64,000 bases of DNA from Tannerella sp. GTDB taxonomy: Bacteria > Bacteroidota > Bacteroidia > Bacteroidales > Tannerellaceae. The stretch's first letter is position 1, and every line of letters starts with the position of its first letter. This document shows positions 54,518 to 64,000 of this stretch, one piece after another. The position numbers were made by a program, and so were the translations under genes. Location: positions 62,001 through 126,000 of the forward strand of contig JAITVY010000035.1 of assembly GCA_031285565.1 (NCBI GenBank), in the 5' to 3' direction. The notes under the pieces were generated by a model, which did not search any database, was not told the DNA's origin, and saw only the letters and a list, made by a program, of their open reading frames with translations.

Positions 54518-55384
54518 TTAATAATCCGAAATCGCTTTAAAATAACCGATCGATTCTGCTATACCCAGAAACGGATCTTTCATATCTTTTTCGTATTCAA
54601 GACTACACATTCCGGTATAATTAACTTCCCGCAATGCTTTAATAAAAGCAGGAAAATCAATTTTACCACGGCCGATCTCTATTCCTACACCGGCTTTGGA
54701 AGAATCTGTAACATCTTTTATGTGTATATCGAACACACGCGTGTGATATTTCTTTAAATCAGCTACCGGATCACATCCGTTACGCAGATCATGACCGATA
54801 TCAAGACACATACCAATGCGCGGATCCAGATTTTTTGTGTTTTCCCATACATCAGTGGCATCCGGATACACTGCAATATCAGGACCATGCAAATGGATCG
54901 CATAATGAAAATCATATTCTTTGACTTTCTTATCCACATAAGGCAGTAATTCATAATTCGGCACACCGACAATAAGCTTCACTCCGACTTTTTTTGCATA
55001 AGCGAAACCACGGTCTACTTCTTCTTCGGTCTTCATATAAATCGGTCCTACCGCATAACCGGTTACCTTATGTGAAGCACATTTTTCATGAAACGCTTTG
55101 ATTTGCTCATCTGTACTATCTAACGGCAAATGAAAATCTTTGATACATAAATAATGAACATCTAACCGTTCCAATGTTTTTAAGGTTGTATCCAGGTCAA
55201 AATTAACAAAGGTATATCCTGCCATTCCCAAATGAAACGGGTTTACAGCCTTCGGAGCTTTTGGTTTTACCGGATCATTTATTCCCATAACCCCCGGAAT
55301 ACGGGCATTCCCAATCAACGGAGCAGCACCTAAAGCAATTGCTCCGGCTAAACTCTTCTTAAAAAAATTTCGTCTGTTTTGCAT
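54518..55384 (-). CDS. Tat-exported sugar phosphate isomerase/epimerase-like protein
   Basis: A TIM-barrel protein of the AP endonuclease 2/xylose isomerase-like superfamily (IolE/UlaE-like). The N-terminus is a twin-arginine signal (NRRNFFKKSLAGAIALGAAPLIG), so it is folded in the cytoplasm and exported. Metal ligands are likely in LHGPD, GMCLDIGHD, VFDIHIKD, and CSLEYEKD. The length of 288 is normal. The substrate is unknown; such exported members in Bacteroidetes often sit with glycan-processing genes, but here it stands alone between DUF6340 and valS. Confidence 0.8.
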   Translation of the reverse strand: MQNRRNFFKKSLAGAIALGAAPLIGNARIPGVMGINDPVKPKAPKAVNPFHLGMAGYTFVNFDLDTTLKTLERLDVHYLCIKDFHLPLDSTDEQIKAFHEKCASHKVTGYAVGPIYMKTEEEVDRGFAYAKKVGVKLIVGVPNYELLPYVDKKVKEYDFHYAIHLHGPDIAVYPDATDVWENTKNLDPRIGMCLDIGHDLRNGCDPVADLKKYHTRVFDIHIKDVTDSSKAGVGIEIGRGKIDFPAFIKALREVNYTGMCSLEYEKDMKDPFLGIAESIGYFKAISDY

Positions 55385-55503
55385 GATAGGTTAATTAAGT
55401 ATGAATTATAAATTATGAAGTATGAGTTAGTAAACAACGTATGTCGCCTTTCAGCAATTTTCCATTTTGACTATGCACGACATAACGGTTTGTCTTACCA
55501 TTT

Positions 55504-58143
55504 TCAACTTTCCATTTTCAACTGAACAAGACTTTCTTGCAATGTTTTGATTTTGCTTTCGGTATCTGCCTGTTTCTTACGTTCGTTTTCTACGATCTCC
55601 GGTTTGGCATTCGACACAAATTTTTCATTGCTCAGCTTCTTCATTACAGACTGAAGAAAACCTTCCAGATAACGAATCTCATCTTCTGTTTTTTTGATCT
55701 CTTCGGCTATATTTATATTGTTCCCTAATGGAATTGCATATTCCGTAGTACGGATCAGGCATGAAACCGCTCCAGGCGACTTCTCACTGACGGATTGTAT
55801 TGCAGACAAATTCCCCATTTTAATAATTGCGTCATTAAAACGTTCATCATGTTCGCCAAGTACCTGAAGTTCGAGTAGTTCCTTATTCGGAATATTTTTT
55901 TGTAAACGAACCGTACGAATGTTACTGATGATTTCTTTGCAAATATCAAATGCAACCAAATAGGCTTCCGCATCTTCTTTTTCCGACAGAGCCATTGCCT
56001 GAGGCATAGACGCCAGCATAATAGACTCTCCATCTTCACGTGGGGCCAATGCCTGCCATAATTCTTCCGTGATAAACGGCATAAACGGATGAAGCAAACG
56101 AAGCAACGCATCAAAAAATCCGATCGTAGCCTGATAAGTTTGCCGGTCCATCGGTTGCTCGTAGCCGGGCTTCACCAGCTCGAGGTACCACGATGAAAAT
56201 TCATCCCAGAAAAGCTTATAGGCTTCCATTAATGCTTCCGAAATACGATACTTACTGAAAGAATCATTGATTACCTCTATGGTTTTACTTAATTGTGCAT
56301 CAAACCAACGGATTGCAATCGCAGAAGACTCCGGTTGCGCTATATCTTCCACTTTCCAGCCCTTCACCAACCGGAAAGCATTCCATATTTTATTATTAAA
56401 ATTACGCCCCTGTTCGCATAGCGCTTCATCAAACGGCAAATCATTACCGGCGGGAGACGACAACAACATCCCCATCCGGACGCCATCTGCACCATATTTC
56501 TCCATCAATTCGATTGGGTCGGGTGAATTACCTAAAGATTTGGACATTTTGCGTCCCAATTTGTCACGGACAATACCAGTGAAATATACATTATAAAAAC
56601 AAGGTTGCTGACGATATTCGAAACCCGACATAATCATACGGGCCACCCAGAAGAAAATAATTTCAGGAGCAGTAACCAGGTCATTGGTCGGATAATAATA
56701 TTTTATATCGTCATTATCAGGATGGTTTATTCCATCGAATACCGATATCGGCCATAACCATGACGAGAACCATGTATCCAGACAATCTTCATCCTGGCGT
56801 AAATCCGACAATGTAAGTGCAGGATTACCTGACTTCTCACGTGCCATTTGCAGCGCCATCTCATCAGTTTCAGCTACAACATATCCGCCTTCGGGCAAAT
56901 AATATGCAGGAATACGATGCCCCCACCATAACTGGCGGGAAATACACCAATCCTTAATATTTTCCATCCAGTGGCGGTATGTATTTTTAAACTTCGTAGG
57001 ATAGAATTTAATGGTGTCATCCATTACTGCATCCAATGCGGGCTTAGCCAGTTCTTCCATCCGCAGGAACCATTGCATGGAAAGCTTCGGTTCGATTGGA
57101 ACATGGGTACGTTCGGAAAATCCTACCTTATTCGTATAATCCTCTTCTTTTTCAAGCAATCCGGCTGCGGCCAGATCTTTCACGATCTGTTTACGGACAT
57201 CGAAACGATCCATTCCAATATAGATTTCACCGGCTTCACTGATCGTTCCGTCATCATTGAAGATATCAATACTCGGCAAATTATATTTTTCACCCAGCAT
57301 GTAGTCATTCACATCATGCGCAGGCGTTACTTTCAAACAACCGGTTCCGAATTCAATATCCACATAATCGTCCTCTATCACAGGAACTGCACGGTTTACC
57401 AATGGTACAATAACTTTTTTACCGCGCAAATGTTCATTTTTAGGATCGTTCGGATTGATACACATAGCCGTATCACCCATAATCGTCTCCGGACGTGTAG
57501 TTGCTACAATAGCATACCCGTCTTCGCCTTCGATTTTATATTTCAGATAATATAATTTGCCCTGTTGTTCCTGGTATATCACTTCTTCATCCGAAAGAGC
57601 CGTCAAGGCCTTCGGATCCCAGTTCACCATACGTACACCCCGGTATATTTTGCCTTTATTATATAAGTCTGTAAATACATTGATCACACTCTGCGAACGT
57701 TTTTCATCCATTGTAAAACACGTACGATCCCAGTCGCACGAAGCGCCCAGCTTTTTCAGTTGCTCAAGAATGATCCCCCCATGTTTATGCGTCCAGTCCC
57801 AGGCATGTTTCAAAAATTCTTCACGTGTAAGATCTGTCTTCTGAATACCTTCATCGGCCAGTTTAGCTACCACTTTGGCTTCCGTAGCAATCGAAGCATG
57901 ATCCGTACCCGGTACCCAACATGCATTCTTACCCATCATACGTGCCCGCCGGACCAGAATATCCTGTATCGTATTGTTAAGCATATGCCCCATATGCAAT
58001 ACACCCGTCACATTCGGCGGCGGTATAACGATCGTATAAGGCTCGCGGTTGTCCGGTACTGATTTAAAAAAACCATTCGTTAACCAATATTGGTACCATT
58101 TATCTTCTACCTGAGAAGGATCATACTTACTTGCAATTTCCAT
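55504..58143 (-). CDS. valS: Valine-tRNA ligase
   Basis: Class I aminoacyl-tRNA synthetase for valine. The HIGH motif is HMGH in [14 protein letters not shown] (residues about 43-56), the editing domain (CP1) contains [12 protein letters not shown], the KMSKS motif is [14 protein letters not shown] (about 530-543), and the C-terminal coiled coil (about 810-879, [17 protein letters not shown]) ends the protein. The length of 879 fits Bacteroidetes ValS. It is a single gene, divergent from topA. Confidence 0.98.
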   Translation of the reverse strand: MEIASKYDPSQVEDKWYQYWLTNGFFKSVPDNREPYTIVIPPPNVTGVLHMGHMLNNTIQDILVRRARMMGKNACWVPGTDHASIATEAKVVAKLADEGIQKTDLTREEFLKHAWDWTHKHGGIILEQLKKLGASCDWDRTCFTMDEKRSQSVINVFTDLYNKGKIYRGVRMVNWDPKALTALSDEEVIYQEQQGKLYYLKYKIEGEDGYAIVATTRPETIMGDTAMCINPNDPKNEHLRGKKVIVPLVNRAVPVIEDDYVDIEFGTGCLKVTPAHDVNDYMLGEKYNLPSIDIFNDDGTISEAGEIYIGMDRFDVRKQIVKDLAAAGLLEKEEDYTNKVGFSERTHVPIEPKLSMQWFLRMEELAKPALDAVMDDTIKFYPTKFKNTYRHWMENIKDWCISRQLWWGHRIPAYYLPEGGYVVAETDEMALQMAREKSGNPALTLSDLRQDEDCLDTWFSSWLWPISVFDGINHPDNDDIKYYYPTNDLVTAPEIIFFWVARMIMSGFEYRQQPCFYNVYFTGIVRDKLGRKMSKSLGNSPDPIELMEKYGADGVRMGMLLSSPAGNDLPFDEALCEQGRNFNNKIWNAFRLVKGWKVEDIAQPESSAIAIRWFDAQLSKTIEVINDSFSKYRISEALMEAYKLFWDEFSSWYLELVKPGYEQPMDRQTYQATIGFFDALLRLLHPFMPFITEELWQALAPREDGESIMLASMPQAMALSEKEDAEAYLVAFDICKEIISNIRTVRLQKNIPNKELLELQVLGEHDERFNDAIIKMGNLSAIQSVSEKSPGAVSCLIRTTEYAIPLGNNINIAEEIKKTEDEIRYLEGFLQSVMKKLSNEKFVSNAKPEIVENERKKQADTESKIKTLQESLVQLKMES

Positions 58144-58353
58144 TTATATAAAAATTCAAAAAATTACAGAATCACAGAATTTACACAATCAACAAAAAAA
58201 CGAACATATTCCTCTTAACTTCCCTCTAGAATCCACCTGCGGACATGCTGGTTTTTCTCATTTATAAGGAGTCAAAGATAATTCCCTTTAGAAGTACGAG
58301 GTTAATTTTTCTTTGCAAAAATAACAAATTAAATTGAGAATGAAGTTTTTTTA

Positions 58354-58361
58354 TATCTTTG
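58354..58361 (+). promoter_or_regulatory. -7 box of topA
   Basis: TATCTTTG is a perfect TAnnTTTG box, with TTG at 58334-58336 (17-bp spacing). The start would be near 58365, 27 nt before the topA ATG. Confidence 0.65.
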
Positions 58362-58391
58362 CACTCGATTTTTAATTAAGGTAAATAGCAT

Positions 58392-60731
58392 ATGCAAAAG
58401 AATCTGGTTATCGTTGAGTCTCCGGCAAAAGCGAAAACAATTGAAAAGTTTTTAGGAAAAGATTATCATGTGATGTCCAGCTATGGGCATATACGGGACC
58501 TGAAAGCCAAAGAGTTCAGTATTGATATTGAGAATAATTACACGCCTGATTATGTGATTCCGGCTGATAAAAAGAAATTAGTCTCAGAACTCAAAAAGGC
58601 CGCAAAAGACGCAGAACTCGTATTACTCGCATCCGATGAGGACCGTGAGGGAGAAGCGATTGCCTGGCATTTATCAGAAGCGCTTAATCTGGAAAAAAAG
58701 AACAGCAAACGGATTGTATTTCACGAGATTACCAAAAATGCAATCACACAAGCTATTGAAAATCCGCGGGACATCAATATCGATCTGGTAAATGCACAAC
58801 AAGCCCGGAGAGTACTTGACCGTATGGTAGGTTTTGAAGTATCACCTATCCTTTGGCGAAAAGTAAAACCGGCTTTATCTGCCGGACGCGTACAGTCTGT
58901 AGCCGTTCGCCTGATCGTAGAACGTGAGCGCGAAATACAACGGTTTACCTCCGAAGCATCTTTCCGTGTAATTGCCGACTTTCTTTTATCAGACGGAAAA
59001 ACCCATTTGAAGGCTGAGTTGAACCGGCGTTTAAAAGACGAAAAAGAAGTCAACACATTTCTGGAATCCTGCCGTTCAGCCACTTTTGCTATTGATGATA
59101 TCACAACGAAGCCGGGAAAAAAATCACCTGCACCTCCGTTTACAACTTCCACCTTACAACAGGAAGCTGCACGTAAACTGGGATTCTCTGTCTCACAAAC
59201 GATGATGGTGGCGCAACGCCTCTATGAATCCGGACATATTACGTATATGCGTACCGACTCCGTTAATCTGAGCGATTTGGCTTTAGGTACATCCAAAGAA
59301 GCAATTATCAGTTCTTTCGGTGAAAAATATTATAAGTTCCGTAAGTTTCAGACCAAAAGTAAAGGTGCACAGGAAGCGCATGAGGCCATCCGACCTACTT
59401 ACATGAGCAATCCTGAAATCAGCGGAAGCGCACAGGAAAAAAAATTATACGATTTAATATATAAACGCACTATTGCATGCCAGATGGCAGATGCCGAACT
59501 GGAACGAACTACGATTTCTATCGGTATCGGGGCACTAAAAGAGAAATTTGTGGCAGTAGGCGAAGTCATTAAATTCGACGGGTTTCTTCATGTATATATG
59601 GAAAGCACGGACGAAGACACTGAGAAAGAACAGGAAAACGGACTTCTGCCACCGGTTCAGTTAAACGAAAAGCTGGGCATGCAGGAGATTGTTGCGACTG
59701 AACGATTCACGCAACGTCCGCCACGATACACAGAAGCCAGTTTGGTACGACGGCTCGAAGAACTAGGTATCGGCCGGCCATCTACATACGCACCTACGAT
59801 CCAGACGATCCAGAACCGTGAATATGTGATTCGTGGAGATAAACCCGGAGAAGAACGGACCTATCAGATCGTGACTCTGAAAAACGGGAAAATTATGCCC
59901 GATAAACAGACAGAAACTGCAGGAGCAGACCGCAATAAATTAATCCCGACAGATATCGGAATAGTAGTAAACGACTTTTTAACTGAATACTTTCCTGATA
60001 TACTGGACTATAATTTCACGGCGAATGTCGAAAAAGAATTTGATGCCATTGCAGAAGGGAAACTGGTATGGACAAATGCACTGGATAAATTCTATAAATT
60101 CTTCCATCCTATTGTAGAAGCTACCTCTGCTATAAAAACCGAACGAAAAGTAGGAGAACGCTCATTAGGCACAGATCCTAAAACAGGCGAACCTGTTTTT
60201 GTAAAGATTGGCCGTTATGGTCCGATCGTCCAAATCGGTGAAGCACATGCAGATGACAAAACTGCTCCTAAACCCCGTTTTGCTTCTTTAATGAAAGGGC
60301 AATCCATTGAAACAATTACCCTGGAAGAAGCAATGAAATTATTCGATCTACCACGTACAGTAGGAACTTTCGAAGGAGAAGAAATGGTAGCAGCAGTCGG
60401 ACGCTTCGGACCGTTTATCCGGCATAGCGGTAAATTTATTTCCATTCCGAAAACGTTGAATCCCCTCTCTATCACTCAGGAAGAGGCAATCCAGCTGATT
60501 GAAGAAAAACGGGATAAAGAATCAAAACGTCATATCAAAGCATTTGCCGAAGAACCCGGGCTGGAGATCCTCAATGGCAGATACGGACCTTACATTGCTT
60601 TCAACGGTTCGAACTTCCGGATTCCAAAAGGAACAGAAGCAGAAAAACTCACGCTGGAAGAATGCAGGAAAATAATTGCTGATGCAGATAAAAAACCGGC
60701 AAAAAAACGCGGAACTACAAAAAAGAAATAA
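58392..60731 (+). CDS. topA: DNA topoisomerase I
   Basis: Type IA topoisomerase that relaxes negative supercoils. The Toprim domain (residues 1-140) has the acidic triad in VIVESPAKAKTIEKFL and ASDEDREGEAIAWHL. The catalytic Tyr lies in HITYMRTDSVNLS (about 289-301), and RPTYMSNP, ARRLEELGIGRPSTYA follow. The C-terminus (from about 595) has Topo C-terminal repeats (GRYGPIVQIGE, GRFGPFIRHSGKF, GRYGPYIAFNGSN) instead of four-Cys zinc fingers, as usual in Bacteroidetes, and ends in a basic Lys-rich tail. The length of 779 is normal. Confidence 0.97.
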   Translation: MQKNLVIVESPAKAKTIEKFLGKDYHVMSSYGHIRDLKAKEFSIDIENNYTPDYVIPADKKKLVSELKKAAKDAELVLLASDEDREGEAIAWHLSEALNLEKKNSKRIVFHEITKNAITQAIENPRDINIDLVNAQQARRVLDRMVGFEVSPILWRKVKPALSAGRVQSVAVRLIVEREREIQRFTSEASFRVIADFLLSDGKTHLKAELNRRLKDEKEVNTFLESCRSATFAIDDITTKPGKKSPAPPFTTSTLQQEAARKLGFSVSQTMMVAQRLYESGHITYMRTDSVNLSDLALGTSKEAIISSFGEKYYKFRKFQTKSKGAQEAHEAIRPTYMSNPEISGSAQEKKLYDLIYKRTIACQMADAELERTTISIGIGALKEKFVAVGEVIKFDGFLHVYMESTDEDTEKEQENGLLPPVQLNEKLGMQEIVATERFTQRPPRYTEASLVRRLEELGIGRPSTYAPTIQTIQNREYVIRGDKPGEERTYQIVTLKNGKIMPDKQTETAGADRNKLIPTDIGIVVNDFLTEYFPDILDYNFTANVEKEFDAIAEGKLVWTNALDKFYKFFHPIVEATSAIKTERKVGERSLGTDPKTGEPVFVKIGRYGPIVQIGEAHADDKTAPKPRFASLMKGQSIETITLEEAMKLFDLPRTVGTFEGEEMVAAVGRFGPFIRHSGKFISIPKTLNPLSITQEEAIQLIEEKRDKESKRHIKAFAEEPGLEILNGRYGPYIAFNGSNFRIPKGTEAEKLTLEECRKIIADADKKPAKKRGTTKKK

Positions 60732-60736
60732 TCAAT

Positions 60737-60769
60737 AAAAAGAGCTGTCACTATGCAACAGCTCTTTTT
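60737..60769. terminator. Intrinsic terminator after topA
   Basis: AAAAAGAGCTGT (60737-60748) pairs with ACAGCTCTTTTT (60758-60769) around a 9-nt loop, directly after the topA stop codon (TAA at 60729-60731). A T-run closes it on the plus strand. Confidence 0.93.
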
Positions 60770-61264
60770 CATTCTGTATACCAGCATTTTACACCATCAC
60801 ATCAATAAAGGATAAATATTCATTTCAGCGACCCTTAAATAACTGACAATCCCGTGTTTAGCAAGACCAAAGTCGAGGCAAAGTCGAAACAAATTCAAGG
60901 TTAATACTACACTCGTCGACTTTAAGCCGTGTATACATTAAATTCATCTCGTAAATATTAATAGAAGAAAAGTATTACTTTCACCTTCCATACATTCCTC
61001 CTTTTTACTTCCATATAGTTTAAGATTCCCTGGTCATTACAAATTAATAACAGAATTTGCTTCCTTTTTAATTAAAGGATATCTATATTTGCAAAAAAAT
61101 TTCATATGATAGAAGTCTGTTTTTCAAGACTTATAATAAAGCAATAGATTGATTCGTTATAATTGAACGTTTTTAAGTAGCAAGGGCAAAAGACAAACTT
61201 GTTTGGATTATGCCGAGTCACGTAAAACGACTAATGTAATTGAAAGATTAATAACATACGTATT
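60770..61264 (+). promoter_or_regulatory. TPR-gene promoter and long 5' leader
   Basis: The gap after topA is AT-rich. TATATTTG at 61084-61091 is a perfect -7 box, so transcription probably starts near 61095 and the leader is about 170 nt. The leader holds a hairpin AAGTCT...AGACTT near 61113-61132 and a 48-nt segment (61180-61227) that matches the recJ leader (8095-8142) at 36 of 48 positions. No ORF is evident. Near 60860-60935 the words AAGTCGAGG and CTCGTCGACTTT occur, without a clear structure. Confidence 0.5.
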
Positions 61265-64000
61265 ATGAATAAAATTCTTATTTTGTTGTGTCTGGTTTTA
61301 GGTTATCAATCAGTCAACGCACAACGTTCGTATCAATTTGAATCTCCCGACCGTCTATACCTGGAAGGGAAAGCATTCTTTGAATTACGTGATTTTCCGG
61401 CTTGTATGGATAAGCTCGAAATATATAAAGGAAAATCAACCAATAAAGACCTGATCCAGGAAGCAGATTATATGCTGGCATTTATTGCATTTGAGCAGGG
61501 ACGTGAAAATGCAACCGAAATACTTGAACATTTTGTAGATACGTATCCGGACACACGCCACCGTAATGAAATATGCTTTTTGTTAGGTTCGGCACATTTT
61601 GCAAAACAAGATTACAACATGGCGCTATATTGGTTGAGCGAATCCAACATCGACCTGCTAGGCACCGAACAACAAGAAGCTTACGCATTCCGTTCAGCAT
61701 ATGCATTACTACAAACCGGGGATTTAAATGCATCCCGTGCTTATTTCCTCCGGATTCAGCAGGCCGGATCAACCTATCGCGAAGCAGCATCCTATTATGT
61801 CGCTTATATTGATTATGCTTCCGGAGACTATGACAGTGCATATAAGGAATTTGACAGACTGAAAAACAGCCCCTTATACAAAGAACAATCGCTTTACTAC
61901 ATCACTCAAATCCTCTTTATTCAGGAGCGGTACGATAAGGTGATTACAAACGGAGAGGAGTTACTCCGGATCTATCCGAACAGCGACAATAACCTGGAGG
62001 TACATCGTTTGCTGGGAAATGCCTATTATCAACAAGGCGACCAGACAAAAGCGCTTTCCATGTTAAGTAAATACGTTGATGCTACAGACAGTCCGTTACG
62101 CGGCGATTTGTACATATTAGGTATATGCTATTTTAATAAAAAAGACTATCAAAACGCAATCCGTTGCTTCTCGGAAACAGTAAAAGAAACAGATGCATTG
62201 ACTCAAAATGCATACTTATATCTCGGACAAAGCTATCTGAGTCTGAATGATAAGAATAATGCACGTATGGCGTTCGAAATGGCTGCAACATCGACATATG
62301 ATCTAAAAGTGCAGGAAGTAGCCATGTATAACTACGCATTGCTGATTCACGAGACATCGTTTTCCGGATTCGGTGAATCGGTTACAATTTTCGAAGATTT
62401 TCTGAATCGCTTTCCGGATTCGGAATATGCCGATAAGGTAGGCGACTATCTTGTTGAAGTATATCTGACCACCAAAAATTATGATGCTGCGCTCGCTTCT
62501 ATTGAGAAAATCAGACAACCTAGCTCCAAAATCATTGAAGCCAAACAAAACGTATTGTTTCAATTGGGTACTCAATCATTTACCAATCAGGATATAGATA
62601 AAGCTATTGCTTATTTTAACAATGCAATCACATTAGGGAATTATTACGACAGAAACGTATATAGCGATGCATATTTCTGGAGAGGCGAATCGTATTATCG
62701 GCAGAACAACTTCAGCCAGGCTATTTCGGATTATCAGTCATACCTGAACAATACACAGGATCGTTCGTCGGAAATGTACTCTTTAGCCTATTACAATGTA
62801 GGATATTGTCACTTCAAACAACATAACTATAATTCGGCATTAACTGCATTCCGTCAGTATACAAGCCTTGAAAGAGACAATACGGCAATCTCGTTAGCCG
62901 ATGCATACAATCGTATCGGAGATTGCCAGTTTTATAACCGTGAGTTTGCTGCTGCCGAACAAAGTTATAGCAAAGCAGCATCGTTACAACCATCTTTCGG
63001 TGATTATGCACTCTATCAAAAAGGATATGTACTTGGACTTCAGAAAAATTACCAGGGCAAAATACGTATATTAGACCAGTTGATCCAGGAATATCCGGAG
63101 TCGCAATACATAGCTGATGCCCTCTACGAAAAAGGACGTGCGTATGTATTACTGGAAACATATAATATGGCAGAAAATGCATTTACACAATTAATGCAAA
63201 AATACCCACAAAACAATCTGGCACGCAAAGCCGGCATCCAGTTAGGTTTGCTTTATTTCAACAGTAACCAATCGGAAAAAGCAGTTGCAGCCTATAAGAA
63301 AGTGATCAACGACTATCCCGGAAGTGAAGAAGCTAAAATTGCCGTACAAGATTTACGCTCCGTATATATTGATTTGAATGATGTAGCATCGTATGCCGCT
63401 TATGTAAATTCATTAGGAGGCAATGTGCATATTGAAATCAACGAACAGGATTCATTAACTTATCTGGCTGCAGAACGTTTATTCTTACGTGGAGATAATA
63501 ATGGAGCGCAACAAAGTTTGAAAAACTACCTCAGTTCTTTCCCGCAAGGAGCATTCCATTCAAATGCAAATTATTACCTGGCCAGTATCGCTTTTTCACA
63601 AAAAAACTATACTGAAGCTAAACAACGATATACAAGTGTTATCAATAGTGGCGATACGAAATTCATGGAAGACTCCTGGGCGCGTAAAGCTGAAATCGAA
63701 TATGTAGAAAAAGATTTTACTGAAGCGGTAAAAAGTTTCATACAACTGGAAAAAATTGCCGGATTAAAAGAAAACCGGGAAGCTGCAAAACTAGGAATTA
63801 TGCGGGCTGCTCAACATACCGGCCAACAATCGGAAGCATTGCGGGCAGCTGACGAATTGCTTAAAGACAGTAAACTTTCTCCCGAAATTGAAACTGAGGC
63901 TCGCTTTTTACGTGCAAAAACCTATATTGCCCTGAATGACAAGGCTAAAGCAGAGACTGATTTACAGACATTAAGCAAAGATGTACGTACTGTATATGGT
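61265..64000 (+). CDS. Large TPR-repeat protein, truncated at window end
   Basis: An open frame from ATG 61265 (MNKILILLCLVLGYQSVNAQ, a signal peptide) runs 912 codons to the window edge without a stop. It consists almost entirely of tetratricopeptide repeats, with repeated ALxxF/Y, G-x-A-Y and AIxxF motifs, such as LGNAYYQQGDQTKALSM, GICYFNKKDYQNAIRCF and YALYQKGYVLGLQ. Such exported TPR proteins of about 1000 residues are common in Bacteroidetes; they act as scaffolds for envelope complexes, and no enzyme domain is seen. Its function is unknown. The long leader shares an element with recJ. Confidence 0.85.
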   Translation, partial: MNKILILLCLVLGYQSVNAQRSYQFESPDRLYLEGKAFFELRDFPACMDKLEIYKGKSTNKDLIQEADYMLAFIAFEQGRENATEILEHFVDTYPDTRHRNEICFLLGSAHFAKQDYNMALYWLSESNIDLLGTEQQEAYAFRSAYALLQTGDLNASRAYFLRIQQAGSTYREAASYYVAYIDYASGDYDSAYKEFDRLKNSPLYKEQSLYYITQILFIQERYDKVITNGEELLRIYPNSDNNLEVHRLLGNAYYQQGDQTKALSMLSKYVDATDSPLRGDLYILGICYFNKKDYQNAIRCFSETVKETDALTQNAYLYLGQSYLSLNDKNNARMAFEMAATSTYDLKVQEVAMYNYALLIHETSFSGFGESVTIFEDFLNRFPDSEYADKVGDYLVEVYLTTKNYDAALASIEKIRQPSSKIIEAKQNVLFQLGTQSFTNQDIDKAIAYFNNAITLGNYYDRNVYSDAYFWRGESYYRQNNFSQAISDYQSYLNNTQDRSSEMYSLAYYNVGYCHFKQHNYNSALTAFRQYTSLERDNTAISLADAYNRIGDCQFYNREFAAAEQSYSKAASLQPSFGDYALYQKGYVLGLQKNYQGKIRILDQLIQEYPESQYIADALYEKGRAYVLLETYNMAENAFTQLMQKYPQNNLARKAGIQLGLLYFNSNQSEKAVAAYKKVINDYPGSEEAKIAVQDLRSVYIDLNDVASYAAYVNSLGGNVHIEINEQDSLTYLAAERLFLRGDNNGAQQSLKNYLSSFPQGAFHSNANYYLASIAFSQKNYTEAKQRYTSVINSGDTKFMEDSWARKAEIEYVEKDFTEAVKSFIQLEKIAGLKENREAAKLGIMRAAQHTGQQSEALRAADELLKDSKLSPEIETEARFLRAKTYIALNDKAKAETDLQTLSKDVRTVYG

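Overview
The window reads as chromosome of a Bacteroidales gut or oral anaerobe, most likely Parabacteroides or a close relative. The DNA is AT-rich and shows no Shine-Dalgarno habit. Many promoters carry the Bacteroidetes -7 box TAnnTTTG. The proteins are typical of the group: GH92 mannosidase, DPP-IV, DUF4783, DUF5686, DUF6340, and a tandem pair of very large DUF6383 surface proteins of the kind abundant in Parabacteroides. No transposase, integrase, phage module, rRNA or CRISPR array was found. The genus call is inference.

Layout. 0-1.4 kb holds a small DNA-binding-like protein behind twin palindromic operators, plus an orphan gene. 1.4-8 kb holds an FKBP lipoprotein and a tight operon (tsaC, polyprenyl-phosphate sugar transferase, ClC channel, fmt, DUF456). 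8-13 kb holds recJ-recQ and a converging methyltransferase. 13-17 kb holds a DUF2721 protein and two tandem paralogous unknown envelope proteins. 17-26 kb holds slyD-like, aroC, an S41 protease, rlmH, DUF4783, nadC, a frameshifted DUF5686 gene and ung. 26-31 kb holds a frameshifted FtsX-type ABC permease, with a sigma-54 promoter and a 44-bp perfect palindrome upstream, and a GH92 enzyme. 31-34 kb holds an 830-bp non-coding region with two tandem structured-RNA candidates, then an outer-membrane protein and small enzymes. 34-44 kb holds RNA methyltransferases, ppk1, a phosphodiesterase, a membrane protein with a degenerate NUDIX domain, lipA, DPP-IV and a radical SAM protein. 44-52 kb holds the two DUF6383 giants. 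52-64 kb holds tRNA-Thr, envelope and unknown genes, valS, topA and a large TPR protein that runs off the end.

Most genes are housekeeping: translation (fmt, tsaC, valS, rlmH, RNA methyltransferases), DNA repair (recJ, recQ, ung, topA), cofactors (nadC, lipA) and envelope or nutrient capture.

The strongest unexplained signal is at 31.42-31.83 kb. Two adjacent elements can fold the same bulged closing helix, with several compensating base changes. The first encloses tRNA arms in permuted order (T-arm and 3' acceptor before 5' acceptor and D-arm) and ends in a T8 tract. This resembles tRNA-mimicking bacterial Y RNAs, but no Ro60/TROVE gene lies in the window. Other notable signals are the sigma-54 promoter with its distal palindrome, the paired operators at the left end, two homopolymer frameshifts, and a leader element shared by recJ and the TPR gene.
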